Shown here in pieces: positions 51,348 to 60,969 of a stretch of 64,000 nt of DNA; the stretch's first letter is position 1, and every line of letters starts with the position of its first letter. Under the pieces are notes generated by a model, which had not been told where the DNA came from, ran no database searches, and worked only from the letters and a program-made list of their open reading frames with translations. Position numbers and translations under genes: made by a program. This DNA comes from an uncultured Pirellulaceae bacterium. GTDB lineage: Bacteria > Planctomycetota > Planctomycetia > Pirellulales > Pirellulaceae. The stretch lies in assembly GCA_937941455.1 (NCBI GenBank), contig CALDHM010000029.1, positions 62,001 to 126,000 on the forward strand. The letters run 5' to 3'.

Positions 51348-51989
51348 TCACGATTTGTAGAATTGGCTGCGGTAAACTGGCTGGCTATTGTTCAACATCC
51401 GTCGCTCGAAGTGGGTCCGAAAGGTATGCTCGCCCCGCTCTTCAGAAATTCGGACGTCATGCGGCCCTGCGAGCTGCGAGGCGGCGCGAATCGTTTGGCA
51501 ACCCGTTTCAAAATACTCGTGCACGTCGGTCCAAAAATGCAGAGTGCCTCCCGGCTGTAAAACGCGCTCGATCTGGCGAACGAAATTCTCGTTGACGATG
51601 CGCCGTTTGCGGTGCCGCGCCTTCCACCAAGGGTCCGGAAAATAGATGTGGACTGCCACGACAGAGGCTTCGGAAAGAAATTTCGAAAAAAGTACTTGGG
51701 CATCACCACGGATCATCCGCGCGTTGGCTCGCTGCGCCTTGGCCAAACGATAGGCGGCGAATCGAGCATATTTTTTGGCAATCTCGATCCCCAAGAAGTT
51801 ATGATGTGGCGACGCTTCCGATTGAGTCGCCAGGAACAATCCCTTGCCGCTGCCCACTTCGACTTCGAGCGGCTGCGGTGATGGAAAAAGGGCTTGAATC
51901 GAAAATCCTTCCTCCAACTCAGCCAGTTCGCGCAAGTGCCCGGAATAATCGATCGCCGGATCGAGTTTCGGTAGAATTCTTCGCCCCAT
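51348..51989 (-). CDS. trmB: tRNA (guanine-N7)-methyltransferase
   Basis: Methylates G46 of tRNA with S-adenosylmethionine. 213 residues. The SAM-binding motif is LEVEVGSGKGLFLATQSE, followed by FLGIEIAKKYARFAAYRLAKAQ, and the family signature HIYFPDPWWKARHRKRRIVNENFV. ATG at 51989 gives a protein of normal length for TrmB. It converges on the aminotransferase. Confidence 0.95.
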   Translation of the reverse strand: MGRRILPKLDPAIDYSGHLRELAELEEGFSIQALFPSPQPLEVEVGSGKGLFLATQSEASPHHNFLGIEIAKKYARFAAYRLAKAQRANARMIRGDAQVLFSKFLSEASVVAVHIYFPDPWWKARHRKRRIVNENFVRQIERVLQPGGTLHFWTDVHEYFETGCQTIRAASQLAGPHDVRISEERGEHTFRTHFERRMLNNSQPVYRSQFYKS

Positions 51990-52173
51990 AAGATGTTGTT
52001 GTTCGTCAAACCAGTGATCGCGGCGAGAAGGTTTACCCAGAAATTTCGAAACTCATTCGACACCCTCGGTCATTCCACTATTGTAGTGGGCTCAAGTTGG
52101 GCCGATGAACGCGGCACCTGGTCACGCCTTGATTTGGGATAAGCCAATTGGAAAGGCCCAAGCTTTGTCCCAT

Positions 52174-52278
52174 AACGATTAGCCGGAACGCTTGAGCGTT
52201 CGGGTTGCGCGGGACCCGCGGGTTAGTTCCGTGGGGCTGACAACCGGCGGACTAAGCCCCGCGGCTAGCGGTTTTTTT
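52174..52278. repeat. Dispersed intergenic repeat, family A copy 3
   Basis: TAACGATTAGCCGGAACGCT with GAACGCT/AGCGTTC able to pair, then GGGTTAGTTCCGTGGGGCTG and CCCCGCGGCTAGCGGTTTTT. It is the longest copy and carries extra middle sequence compared with those at 17681 and 30567. Confidence 0.85.
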
Positions 52279-52309
52279 ACGATGGCTAGTTTTACAGGGC
52301 CACTTTTCC

Positions 52310-52372
52310 GTAGCGACGCTCGCCAAGGCGATGAAAATTCCGGGAGTCCACCGTCTGGCGACGGTGGCTACG
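52310..52372. repeat. Hairpin element, CCACCGTC-loop-GACGGTGG
   Basis: An 8-base stem CCACCGTC/GACGGTGG (52348-52355 and 52360-52367) with TGGC loop lies inside an outer pair CGTAGC (52310-52315) and GCTACG (52367-52372). TCGCC and GGCGA near 52321 could pair as well. No T-tract follows. Confidence 0.8.
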
Positions 52373-52676
52373 TTCAACGATTCTCAACCAACTATCTATT
52401 TTTTGGCAGAATTGAAGGAAACGGGCGTAGTCCGATCATAGACCTAGGTTTTGACTTTTCGTCTTTTCATCCGCTTGGCCTTTGCGTTAGCCGGCCGGGC
52501 ACCATGATTCGCCTTTTTGAGTTTTCGATGTGGTTTAGCCATGTTCTGTTTCCCTGTTAGATCCGCCTGCTAGTAATGAATTTTTGCCTGGAAAATTGGG
52601 GGATTACGCTACGCCATGTTAGGCAAATCAGCCCGCTTTCGCAAGGTCGCCCCCTGCGACAGGCTTACTCGTCGGT

Positions 52677-53702
52677 TCAGGACTGCTGGCTCAGCAAAAC
52701 TAGTTGAGCTAGTTTGTCTTTCGCCGCGCCCGAGTCGATCGCTTGCCGAGCTAAAGCGATACCCTCGGGAAAATCACGAGCCAAGTCGACGACTTGCAAG
52801 GCCGCGGCAACATTGAGCAGCACCACATCGCGGTGCGGCCCGTGGACGCCGTCTAGCACGTCGCGAATTCTCGCCGCACTCTCCTCCGGTGACGCTACGG
52901 TTAGCAGATCCAACGGGACCGACCTCAATCCACAGGCCACGGAACTTACCGCGAAACTTCGTAGCCCCCCCCCCACCACCTCCTCCACTCGGGAAGCCCC
53001 AGAAATCGAAAGCTCTCCCAAACCGGGATCACCATGCACGACCCACGCTCTGGTGGTCCCCAACTCTCGCAGCGCCCCCGCGATGAGCGATTGCGTTTCC
53101 CGTCGTCCAGCCCCCAACAGTTGGTATCCAGCACCGGCCGGGTTGCAGAGCGGTCCCAGGAGATTGAAAATTGTTGGGAAGGGTAGCTGCCGGCGAACGC
53201 TGGTGATTCGCCGTACCGACGGATGAAACAAGGGAGCGAAACAAAAACACAATCCTAATTCTTCCAAGCACGCCGCGACCACCTCGATCGGGGCCAGAAC
53301 ATTGACGCCGAGCACCTCGAGAACATCGGAGGATCCACTGCGACTGGTCGATTTCTTGTTGCCATGTTTAGCGACGACTGCCCCAGCCGCGGCGGCGACA
53401 ATGGCTACGGCAGTACTGATGTTAAAGGTATTCGCTCCGCTCCCTCCGGTTCCACAGGTGTCGATGATCTTTTGACGATTGCTGGTGATCGGAGTCATGA
53501 ACTCGCGCAGCGTCTGGGCGGCACCAACCAATTCGTCGATCGATTCCCCCTTGTGGTACAAGTCCGTCAACAATTCAGCGGCTAGTTGCTCTTCAAAATC
53601 TCCCTCCATCATCGATTTCACCAGTTGCGACATCAGCTCGGCCGAGATGTCGCGATTCTCTTTCAATTGGGCGATGGCTGTTTGAAACAAATGGCGTGAC
53701 AT
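52677..53702 (-). CDS. trpD: Anthranilate phosphoribosyltransferase
   Basis: Second step of tryptophan synthesis. 341 residues from ATG 53702 (MSRHLFQTAIAQLKENRDIS), the usual length; the frame extends 28 codons upstream without similarity. The PRPP site is IIDTCGTGGSGANTFNISTA with KHGNKKSTSRSGSSDVLE, and the second site includes HPSVRRITSVRRQLPFPTIFNLLGPLCNPAG. It stands alone, with no other trp gene in the window. Confidence 0.95.
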   Translation of the reverse strand: MSRHLFQTAIAQLKENRDISAELMSQLVKSMMEGDFEEQLAAELLTDLYHKGESIDELVGAAQTLREFMTPITSNRQKIIDTCGTGGSGANTFNISTAVAIVAAAAGAVVAKHGNKKSTSRSGSSDVLEVLGVNVLAPIEVVAACLEELGLCFCFAPLFHPSVRRITSVRRQLPFPTIFNLLGPLCNPAGAGYQLLGAGRRETQSLIAGALRELGTTRAWVVHGDPGLGELSISGASRVEEVVGGGLRSFAVSSVACGLRSVPLDLLTVASPEESAARIRDVLDGVHGPHRDVVLLNVAAALQVVDLARDFPEGIALARQAIDSGAAKDKLAQLVLLSQQS

Positions 53703-53842
53703 CGAGGCGACTGGCAGGCAAAACGAAATGGACAGGAGCAACTCGCTCAGATAGCTGGTTATTTTCTTGAGAATCGGCCGCAGCACGGCTAGAATCTTGA
53801 GGGTAACTAATCGCTCAATGAAATTCTAGAAAATTTTGAGTC

Positions 53843-54790
53843 ATGGCGCGAAAAATCATTGTAGATAGCGACATGGGTACCGACGATGCCGTCGCGACCA
53901 CGATGCTATTGTTCCATCCGGACTTGGAAGTCGTGGCCTTGACGGCGACTGAAGGATGCGTCCCAGCCGCTCGAGCCAACTGCAATCTTCAGGCTATTCT
54001 CGCCGCACTCGATCCGCCTCGCTATCCTCGGCTCGGCATGGCCAGCGAAACCTTGGACGCACCGCCGATCAACTCCGCTTATCTCTATGGTGACGACGGT
54101 CTCGGAAACAGCCATTTGAAAATCCCTTCGAAGCAACACCTGTTGCCAGCCGACAAGGTGATCGTGGAGAGCTTTCGACGAGATCCCGGCCGCGTAACCT
54201 TTGTGGCTTTGGGCCCCCTCACCAATCTAGCCCGTGCTTTGCTGCGTGATCCGGCCATCGAAGAATTGATCGATCAAGTGATCATTGTCGGCGGATCTGT
54301 TTCCGGAATCGGCAACATCACGCCAGCCGCCGAATTCAATTTCTATTTCGACCCTGTCAGCACCCGGCAGATTTTTCACTCCCGCACGACCAAGCTTTTG
54401 ATTCCGCTCGACGCAACCCAACAATTGCACTTCGGCTTAGATCTCTTTGACGACCTGCCCAGCAACGATACCCGAGCCGGCCATCTCTGTCGAGAAATTC
54501 TACCGTTTACCTTTCGCTCGTTTCGACAGCGCTTGGGCCGAGAAACGATCACGCTGAACGATGTGGTCGGTGCTCTGGCCGCCGTTGATCCGACGATCTT
54601 CGAATTCACGCGTATGGCAGGCGATGTCGAAACCCAAGGGGAAATCACCCGCGGAGCATCCGTTTTCGATTTACGGCCATTACCGGAATGGCGGATGAAT
54701 ATCGACGTAGCTACCTCGATCGATTTGCAACGAGCCAGGCAAACCATCACCGGCCTGTTGCAGCACGCCGGGCGATTGACGGCGAACTAG
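53843..54790 (+). CDS. Inosine/uridine-preferring nucleoside hydrolase family protein
   Basis: 315 residues. The calcium-binding N-terminus DSDMGTDDAVAT matches DxDxGxDD, and later segments include VTFVALGPLTNLARAL, IIVGGSVSGIGNITPAAEFNFYFDPVS (Asn/Glu ligands in AEFNF) and LNDVVGALAAVDP (the C-terminal Asp). It splits the N-glycosidic bond of nucleosides. Which base is preferred cannot be told. It diverges from trpD and converges on the HtrA-type gene. Confidence 0.93.
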   Translation: MARKIIVDSDMGTDDAVATTMLLFHPDLEVVALTATEGCVPAARANCNLQAILAALDPPRYPRLGMASETLDAPPINSAYLYGDDGLGNSHLKIPSKQHLLPADKVIVESFRRDPGRVTFVALGPLTNLARALLRDPAIEELIDQVIIVGGSVSGIGNITPAAEFNFYFDPVSTRQIFHSRTTKLLIPLDATQQLHFGLDLFDDLPSNDTRAGHLCREILPFTFRSFRQRLGRETITLNDVVGALAAVDPTIFEFTRMAGDVETQGEITRGASVFDLRPLPEWRMNIDVATSIDLQRARQTITGLLQHAGRLTAN

Positions 54791-54960
54791 ATCGTCGCGA
54801 TTGTCTGATGATCAACCGAATCGCAGGCATAAACATTGGCGCATTGCCGGGGGAGGGCATCGCCGGGCTTTTGGGGACGGATTCTCGCTGACGCTAACGA
54901 CATCGCAGATGCATGGTGTTAGCTCGAAGTGATCGAAAATAATCGAGCTCACCAAAAGAA

Positions 54961-56091
54961 CTACTTCTGAACAACGACGACGTCAACATTCAAATACTTG
55001 CCGTCGCGGAAGACAGTCAGCGTCGTGGGCTTGTCAATAGCCGACATCGAGACTAGCGTGACCAGATGCGAATCGTTGGCGACCTTGCGGTCTCCCACTT
55101 TGAGAATGACGTCGCCTACTCGCAAACCGACCTTGGCAGCCGGAGAATCGCTGGCGACCGCCGCAACTTGAGCGCCATACGCTTCCTTGATCCCCAAGTC
55201 GATACCGCGACCAGGCCGATAATCCCCGTTGAGAGAAACGCCAATATAGCCTCGCCGCGCATAACCGTAGTCAATCAGGTCGGTGACCACGCGCAGTACC
55301 ATTTCGATCGGAATAGTGAAGCCGATGCCATCGCTACCTCCCGAATTGCTCGCGATAGCCGTGTTGATGCCGATCACTTCGCCGTGGAGATTGAACAACG
55401 GACCACCGCTATTGCCAGGATTGATTGACGCGTCGGTTTGCAAGAAGTCTTGGTACCTCACGCCTTGCGGACCGAGTTCCAAGTCGTGCCGATTCTTCGC
55501 GCTGATGATGCCGTAGCTGACGGATTGACTTAAACCAAACGGACTTCCTACGGCAATGACAAAGTCACCGGGCTCTACAAAATGCGAGTCGCCGAGTCGA
55601 GCGGCCTGAAAAGAATTGCCCTCTAGCAACATGACCGCCAGATCGGATTCGCGGTCGTGGCGCACGCTGACAGGGCGATGCAGACGATCCTCGATCGTCA
55701 TGATGATGTCTTTGGTCTCCGCTCCGTGAATCACGTGCGAATTAGTAACAACGAAAAATCGGTCGCGATACTGGATGACCACCCCAGAACCCGCCTCTTC
55801 GATCATGGCGACCTTGGAGTTCGCCGTTTCCGATTTTCCGGCATTGGCGCGGGGCTTTTTCGCATCGATGTGGACAACGCAGCCCTTGGTGGCCCGCACG
55901 ATCTCACGGACCAGGCCCTGTTGCATGCGAAACTCGCTGCCCCGTTGCCGCAGAGCGAAGAAATCATCAGCCCGTTCGCTCTCCTGCGCGAATCCTTGCT
56001 CCTGAGCGCGAGCGACAGTCGCCCCGTGCCATGCGAGCGCAATGCATCCGCAGCAGGCGAAACCCCAAAAGATCGCGCGGACGGATTTCAT
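54961..56091 (-). CDS. HtrA/DegP-type serine protease with one PDZ domain
   Basis: 376 residues with a signal peptide (RAIFWGFACCGCIALAWHGATVARAQ). The chymotrypsin-type triad is seen as His in VVTNSHVIHG (~118), Asp in RESDLAVMLLE (~148) and Ser in INPGNSGGPLF (~228). One PDZ domain closes the protein (GYIGVSLNGDYRPG...SPAAKVGLRVGDVILKVGDRKV). This is the periplasmic quality-control family; the single PDZ makes it DegS-like in layout but its role in signalling is unproven. Confidence 0.95.
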   Translation of the reverse strand: MKSVRAIFWGFACCGCIALAWHGATVARAQEQGFAQESERADDFFALRQRGSEFRMQQGLVREIVRATKGCVVHIDAKKPRANAGKSETANSKVAMIEEAGSGVVIQYRDRFFVVTNSHVIHGAETKDIIMTIEDRLHRPVSVRHDRESDLAVMLLEGNSFQAARLGDSHFVEPGDFVIAVGSPFGLSQSVSYGIISAKNRHDLELGPQGVRYQDFLQTDASINPGNSGGPLFNLHGEVIGINTAIASNSGGSDGIGFTIPIEMVLRVVTDLIDYGYARRGYIGVSLNGDYRPGRGIDLGIKEAYGAQVAAVASDSPAAKVGLRVGDVILKVGDRKVANDSHLVTLVSMSAIDKPTTLTVFRDGKYLNVDVVVVQK

Positions 56092-56216
56092 AGATTATCT
56101 CGCAGCCTCGGCATAACGGTTAAAACACTTTCTACGGTAATCGGATTGTACGCAAAGACGAGAGTCAATTCCAACTTTTTACGCAAAATCCTGGTTTGGA
56201 GTTCGGGGTGTGCGGA

Positions 56217-56660
56217 TTAGGAAAAATGGATATCCAGATCCGGGAGGGTCCGGTCGTCCCCATGCGAATCAAATACCTTGCCCCAATCCGGATTGCCAGA
56301 TTTGTCCAATTCGTTCCGTTCGCTTTGTCGCTGGCAATTGATACACATGGTAGCGTAGGGAAGGGCCTGCAAACGAGGCAGACCGATGGTGCCGTTGCAG
56401 TATTCACATTTCCCGTACTTGCCGGCTTGAATTCGTTTCAGGGCGATCTCGATGTTGCGGAGCTCGCGGGAAGCCACCTCGACCAATTGGGAGCTGATTT
56501 CCCCGAAGGTGGAATCGCTGGCGAAATCAATGACGTCGCCACCGCCGTGCTGCTGCATTTGTTCAAGCAGACTGTGGTCACCAGCCAAGGCGTTTTGGAG
56601 GGCTTCGCGGCGTTGTTTCAATACGGCTTCGATTTTGGCAAGGGTCTCTTTTCTGGCCAT
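56217..56660 (-). CDS. DksA/TraR-type C4 zinc-finger protein
   Basis: 147 residues from ATG 56660; a longer frame from 56747 has no similarity upstream. A coiled-coil N-terminal half (ETLAKIEAVLKQRREALQNALAG...LVEVASRELRNIEIALKRIQ) is followed by the finger CEYCNGTIGLPRLQALPYATMCINCQ with CxxC...CxxC, as in DksA. DksA acts with RNA polymerase at growth-control promoters. The family has many small relatives, so I would not call it DksA itself. It lies just upstream of the divergent FHA-like gene. Confidence 0.93.
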   Translation of the reverse strand: MARKETLAKIEAVLKQRREALQNALAGDHSLLEQMQQHGGGDVIDFASDSTFGEISSQLVEVASRELRNIEIALKRIQAGKYGKCEYCNGTIGLPRLQALPYATMCINCQRQSERNELDKSGNPDWGKVFDSHGDDRTLPDLDIHFS

Positions 56661-56982
56661 GTTAATTGTTTGTGGTTGAGAATCTTTCGCACGTGGCGAT
56701 GAAGGCGACGATACGTCGGTACTATAGTTCGTGCCGCGCGAACGCAAGCCAAATTTTCACGAAAGCCTTTTGCAGTTATTCAACGTTCCCACCCTCGATG
56801 TTGCGATTGTAGGAATTGCAACGAACAGGCGAGATTTTTCAGCAAGATTTACCAACTAACTGGCCGTTGCCGTTGACACCCTGCAATCGCGACCTATAGC
56901 TCTTTGTAGCCTGGACGACAAATCAACCATGACACACCTTGCCTCCTCCTTCCTCAGGGTAATTCCCAAACGATTAAACAAC
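56661..56982. other. Gap between divergent genes
   Basis: 322 bases between the DksA/TraR gene and the FHA-like gene, which read away from each other. No repeat or RNA is visible; promoters for both should lie here. Confidence 0.4.
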
Positions 56983-59304
56983 ATGAATGATGTTCTGACC
57001 GCCAACGCTGTTTGGACTTGGACTTGGACCGGTGGGCCACTTGCCGGAACTGTCCAACCATTGATCGGAAACCAAATCGAACTGTACCCCGACCGCGATA
57101 GTCGCTTGCCCCTAATCAAGCTTTGGCACACGCCGGTTGGCTTCGTGGTGCAAATCGCGGGCAAAAAAGTGATGCGGGACGGCGTCCGTGCCGACGTGCT
57201 TTTGCTACAACCCGGCGATTGCTTGCGGACCAAAGAGTTTGAAGCTGTTATCGATTGGTCCCCGATCGAGGCAAACCCAGCCTGCTTTGCCACCCCCTGG
57301 AGCCCCGAAACTGACTGCGTCGCTGATGGTTTGACAGGGGAAAATTCCTCGGCGGCTGAAGTAGCGACAAGCGACGAGTTGGACAAAGCCTATACCGAAC
57401 TCGAGCAACCGTTGCCGGACCGATCAACTGAGGGCAACGAAGATTCCGAGGCACTTGGTGAGAACCGCACCCTTGCCCGCGAACAGCAATCGACAGGGGC
57501 AAACCATTTGCAAGATGCCCTGCAAGCTCTCGAAAGTATCAAACAACAGTTGCTCGCTGCTCCTCTGGGCATGTCCAGTGCGGTTTTCGAGTCGCTTGAC
57601 GACATCGCCCGTCGACTCGATTTGACGGCGGAACTGATCAAAGAATTGGCCATGACCACCGAAAAGGCAACGAGCGATTCGGCGGCACCTACCGCACAAG
57701 CCGAAAAAAACGATGCCCCCGATCAGCTCAAGAAAATCCTCAAACGTCTCGAAGTTGAGTCGGTAGACATCAGCGACTTGGTGGAATTAAAAGCCAATAA
57801 ATCCATCTCCGATGCCGACTTACTGCAAATCAACCCCATTTACCTGGTATCGACTCCTCCTGCGGCATCCGAGGATCGTGACGAAACTTTGACTGAGGCT
57901 TCCAGCCAGCCGACTCCTAAGCTCGATGCGATCGACGATTCCAAAGATGTTCGCGCGGAACAATTGGAAACGCTGAACAATGAACCCAGCAATGAAATTC
58001 CGGTAGTGGCCGACCCGGAACCACCCGAGAGTATTCCTGAGTTGCAGCAATTTCGGGAATCCGAAACGGATACTGTAGAAGCGTTCCCCGAGTCTAGCCG
58101 CGGTAGCGAAACCGAAAATTTGCCGTTTGCCGAGGACGAAACAGAAACAACAGATGCCGCGACAAGCGACGAACTCGATTTCGAGCGACAACGCCCGGAA
58201 ATGCACTCGGCGATGGACTCGCCTGCGGACGCGATGAACTCGCTGGCCAAGGATTCTCGCGTTGATATCGTGGATTATTCTCACGTGGATTATTCCCACG
58301 AGGCGGTGGGGCAGATCATGGATTATCCCGGCGACACAGCTATGCCTGTCGAAGATTTTGCCTATGGACTGAATGATACGAGTTATCCCAAGGACCTCGT
58401 CGCTCCAACAGAGCCAGCGACCGAACATTACCCAGGAGACTTCAGTTCCTCCTACAGTCATCACATGATGCACACGCCGCATCATGAAGAAGTAATCGAA
58501 AGCCGTTCGAATGTCACGGTGGAAGTGGCGTTGGCAAATCTGAATATCATCAACGAGGATGGATCAGCGACTGCAGAAGAAAGTTTCAATGAAGAACACT
58601 TGGCATTTCAACGTCAGGCATCGGTCGACGAGGCCCCGCCATCAACCGAACCAATCGTCGGTTTGTCCACAGCCGCCTACCTGAGTAGCATTCTGCAAGA
58701 GGAATCGCAGAAGGAGCAACCGTTACCGGAGGAAACTCCGGTTGTCGACGAATCGCCCGTCGTCAACGACGCGACTTGCGAATATGATTCCGACGACGGC
58801 ATCAACGCCTACATGAACCAGTTGTTCAGTCGTTTACGAGGAGATAAAGCACCGGCCCAGACACCCGCCTCGCAAGCGAAAAAGAAAGAAGTAGTCGAAC
58901 CGACTTTTGCCGAAACGCCAACGAAAAACGTTCAACCACTTGTTCCGCTGAAGGAAGAGGAATTCGTTCCCCAAAAAACGGCGCCGGAACTGCAGAAGGA
59001 CATGAACGCCATGCGCCGTTTGGCCAACGAGTCGACCCGCGCCGCGTTAAGTACATTCAATGAGCAACGGAAAAAAGCGATGGCTAATGCTCGCATCGGC
59101 ATGATGTTCGGCTTGTTTGGGTTTTCGGTGACCATGTTGCTTGTCAGCCGTAGCCTGGGCGACATTTTCAATCTGATTGGCATCTCGGCACTGATCGCAG
59201 CGGCCGGAACAAGCGTTTGGCATTACCTCGAATTGAAAAAATTTAAACTGCTGGAACAACAAGCGGATCTCGCTGCGCCGCAAGCGAATTCAGAGAACCT
59301 TTGA
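56983..59304 (+). CDS. Large acidic membrane protein with FHA-like N-terminus
   Basis: 773 residues from ATG 56983; ATG 56929 would add 18. The N-terminus has WTWTWTGGPLAGTVQPLIGNQIELYPD and VLLLQPGDCLRTKEFEAVIDW, resembling a diverged FHA domain (phosphothreonine reader) though the key Ser/Arg/His residues are not obvious. A ~500-residue middle part is acidic and low-complexity (runs such as ESETDTVEAFPESS and DYSHVDYSHEAVG), likely disordered. The C-terminus has a long helix (DMNAMRRLANESTRAALSTFNEQRKKAM) then two membrane helices (GMMFGLFGFSVTMLLV, IFNLIGISALIAAAGT). Possibly a scaffold in the membrane. Unknown function. Confidence 0.82.
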   Translation: MNDVLTANAVWTWTWTGGPLAGTVQPLIGNQIELYPDRDSRLPLIKLWHTPVGFVVQIAGKKVMRDGVRADVLLLQPGDCLRTKEFEAVIDWSPIEANPACFATPWSPETDCVADGLTGENSSAAEVATSDELDKAYTELEQPLPDRSTEGNEDSEALGENRTLAREQQSTGANHLQDALQALESIKQQLLAAPLGMSSAVFESLDDIARRLDLTAELIKELAMTTEKATSDSAAPTAQAEKNDAPDQLKKILKRLEVESVDISDLVELKANKSISDADLLQINPIYLVSTPPAASEDRDETLTEASSQPTPKLDAIDDSKDVRAEQLETLNNEPSNEIPVVADPEPPESIPELQQFRESETDTVEAFPESSRGSETENLPFAEDETETTDAATSDELDFERQRPEMHSAMDSPADAMNSLAKDSRVDIVDYSHVDYSHEAVGQIMDYPGDTAMPVEDFAYGLNDTSYPKDLVAPTEPATEHYPGDFSSSYSHHMMHTPHHEEVIESRSNVTVEVALANLNIINEDGSATAEESFNEEHLAFQRQASVDEAPPSTEPIVGLSTAAYLSSILQEESQKEQPLPEETPVVDESPVVNDATCEYDSDDGINAYMNQLFSRLRGDKAPAQTPASQAKKKEVVEPTFAETPTKNVQPLVPLKEEEFVPQKTAPELQKDMNAMRRLANESTRAALSTFNEQRKKAMANARIGMMFGLFGFSVTMLLVSRSLGDIFNLIGISALIAAAGTSVWHYLELKKFKLLEQQADLAAPQANSENL

Positions 59305-59373
59305 TCCTCATGGGAGTTGACCCACGGCCCTGGTCGGGAACGGTTGCGTGGCAAACAGGTTCGAGCATTCTTT

Positions 59374-60384
59374 CTAAATCAAGCGTAGCTCGCTCCAACC
59401 ACGCAACCGATATCCCAACTTCGCTTGATCAAGCAGCCCCATCAAAGCCCGCAACGCGACACCAAAACCATCAGGTCCGCTATATCCGCCGAACTGCCCC
59501 CCCCGTTTGAGATGAGGCTCTAAATCCAAAACGAAATCCGTCAGGCCATGCGGGTGTAGCTTAGCGGCGAACTCAGCCCAATGATCGCGCAGGTCGCCGA
59601 GCAACTCTGGGTAACCGGCCTCGCCAAGCCCCACAGGAACATATTGATTCAATGCCGCTTCATCGATCCAAGCCGACTCCGTTCGACGAATCGCTCGGTA
59701 ATCTTTGACATGCAGCCAGCCAACATGTGGCCGCAGACGTTCCCATTGCCGCAGCACATCCTCCTTGCGAAACCCCTGTGTGACCAGATTGGCGCCGTCG
59801 AATACCACCACAAGCGCCGCATCGTCGACATGCTCGATGATTTCGAGCAAGCTGGCAGCATCGTGGCCAATCAGATTCGCCTCGACCTCCATCCCGAAAA
59901 TCAATCCAGCCGCCGAACACCGCTTAACGATTTCCCGAATGCGAGCCGCGGCCATTTCCATCAAGTCACGGCTGAGGCTGCCGCGTGGGGGATAAAACGA
60001 AAAACCCCGTAAACGGCGAGTCCCCAAGCGCCGGCAAATCGCTATCGCGCGATCGACCTCGACCTGCAAGTAGTCATCCGCCGGCCGAAACACATTGGCG
60101 GATCCATCGTCATCATCCACCAGTTTAACTTTGCCGATCGGCGAGCCCAATGAGGCGACCCGCAAATCGTATTCGACCAGTTTCTCGCTCACGATGTCCA
60201 ATTCGGCATCGTTCAACTGCAAGACATTTTTCGGCCCTGTTCCCACATCGACGAACCGCAGGCTAACATGCGTCAGCCCCAACGCAGTAGCGACGGCAAA
60301 CTGCTCGCCGATGTTTTTGCTGGAGGAAATTTCATCGCAAAAACCACTCACGACGAGTTGAAGATCGCTGCCAATTGGTTCCAT
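59374..60384 (-). CDS. Sugar-phosphate isomerase/epimerase-like (xylose isomerase-like TIM barrel)
   Basis: 336 residues starting 9 bases after the queF stop, so probably on the same transcript. AP2Ec/xylose-isomerase-like fold with the opening SGFCDEISSSKNIGEQFAVATALGLTHVSLRFVD, conserved Glu in GLIFGMEVEAN near residue 165, VVFDGANLV, GWLHVKDYR (His/Lys) and VLDLEPHLKRGG (Glu). Members isomerise or epimerise sugars or inositols; the substrate is unknown. A link to queuosine is not suggested by family knowledge. Confidence 0.88.
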   Translation of the reverse strand: MEPIGSDLQLVVSGFCDEISSSKNIGEQFAVATALGLTHVSLRFVDVGTGPKNVLQLNDAELDIVSEKLVEYDLRVASLGSPIGKVKLVDDDDGSANVFRPADDYLQVEVDRAIAICRRLGTRRLRGFSFYPPRGSLSRDLMEMAAARIREIVKRCSAAGLIFGMEVEANLIGHDAASLLEIIEHVDDAALVVVFDGANLVTQGFRKEDVLRQWERLRPHVGWLHVKDYRAIRRTESAWIDEAALNQYVPVGLGEAGYPELLGDLRDHWAEFAAKLHPHGLTDFVLDLEPHLKRGGQFGGYSGPDGFGVALRALMGLLDQAKLGYRLRGWSELRLI

Positions 60385-60393
60385 CGATCATAC

Positions 60394-60753
60394 TCACCGT
60401 TGCTGCACGTACTCGCAGACGATTCTCGATGAAATTCCGCCACGCGGCGTGAATTTCGCCGTCAATTCCAACCGCCGCGGCTGAATGACCGCCACAAAAT
60501 CATCGAGGATCGCATTGGTAACGTTTTCGTAGAAAATCCCTTGATTGCGAAAGCTCTGCAAGTACAACTTGAGGCTTTTCAGTTCCACACATTTCTTGTC
60601 CGGCACGTAGCGAAACACCAATTCTCCAAAGTCAGGCTGGCCAGTCTTGGGACAAACCGAAGTGAATTCGGGACACAAAATTTCGATCACATAATCACGG
60701 CTCGGAAACTGATTGTCGAACGTTTCGAGAATGTTTTGTGAATCAGTCGGCAT
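60394..60753 (-). CDS. queF: NADPH-dependent 7-cyano-7-deazaguanine reductase (type I)
   Basis: Reduces preQ0 nitrile to preQ1 amine for queuosine. 119 residues, the length of the short type I enzyme. The catalytic Cys is in [16 protein letters not shown] near residue 34, with the substrate Glu in [25 protein letters not shown]. It lies back to back with queE (217 bases between starts), upstream of the isomerase-like gene on its own strand. Confidence 0.95.
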   Translation of the reverse strand: MPTDSQNILETFDNQFPSRDYVIEILCPEFTSVCPKTGQPDFGELVFRYVPDKKCVELKSLKLYLQSFRNQGIFYENVTNAILDDFVAVIQPRRLELTAKFTPRGGISSRIVCEYVQQR

Positions 60754-60969
60754 TGATTTTTTTCGCCTTATCCAAAATTCAGGGTAGACAAGTCCGATGC
60801 TCTCATTGTGGCACGCTCGCCCCAGGTCTCCAAGGGCCGGAGCGCAGCGCCACGGCGTCGCAGATCGCTGTGGCGTGTCCTCTCCTACCGTTGGCGGCGT
60901 AAACCGCGCACACTATCAAGAAATAATCAACTGTTTGACCACCCTTCGCTCAGCCCACTCGAAAACCTT

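Larger units (their letters stand above)
51990..52676. other. Repeat-rich intergenic region
   Basis: 687 bases between trmB and trpD, without a gene I can support. It holds a family A repeat (52174-52278) immediately followed by a hairpin-forming element (52310-52372). Frames over this region, such as 52192-52560 +, run through the repeats and look accidental. Confidence 0.55.
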
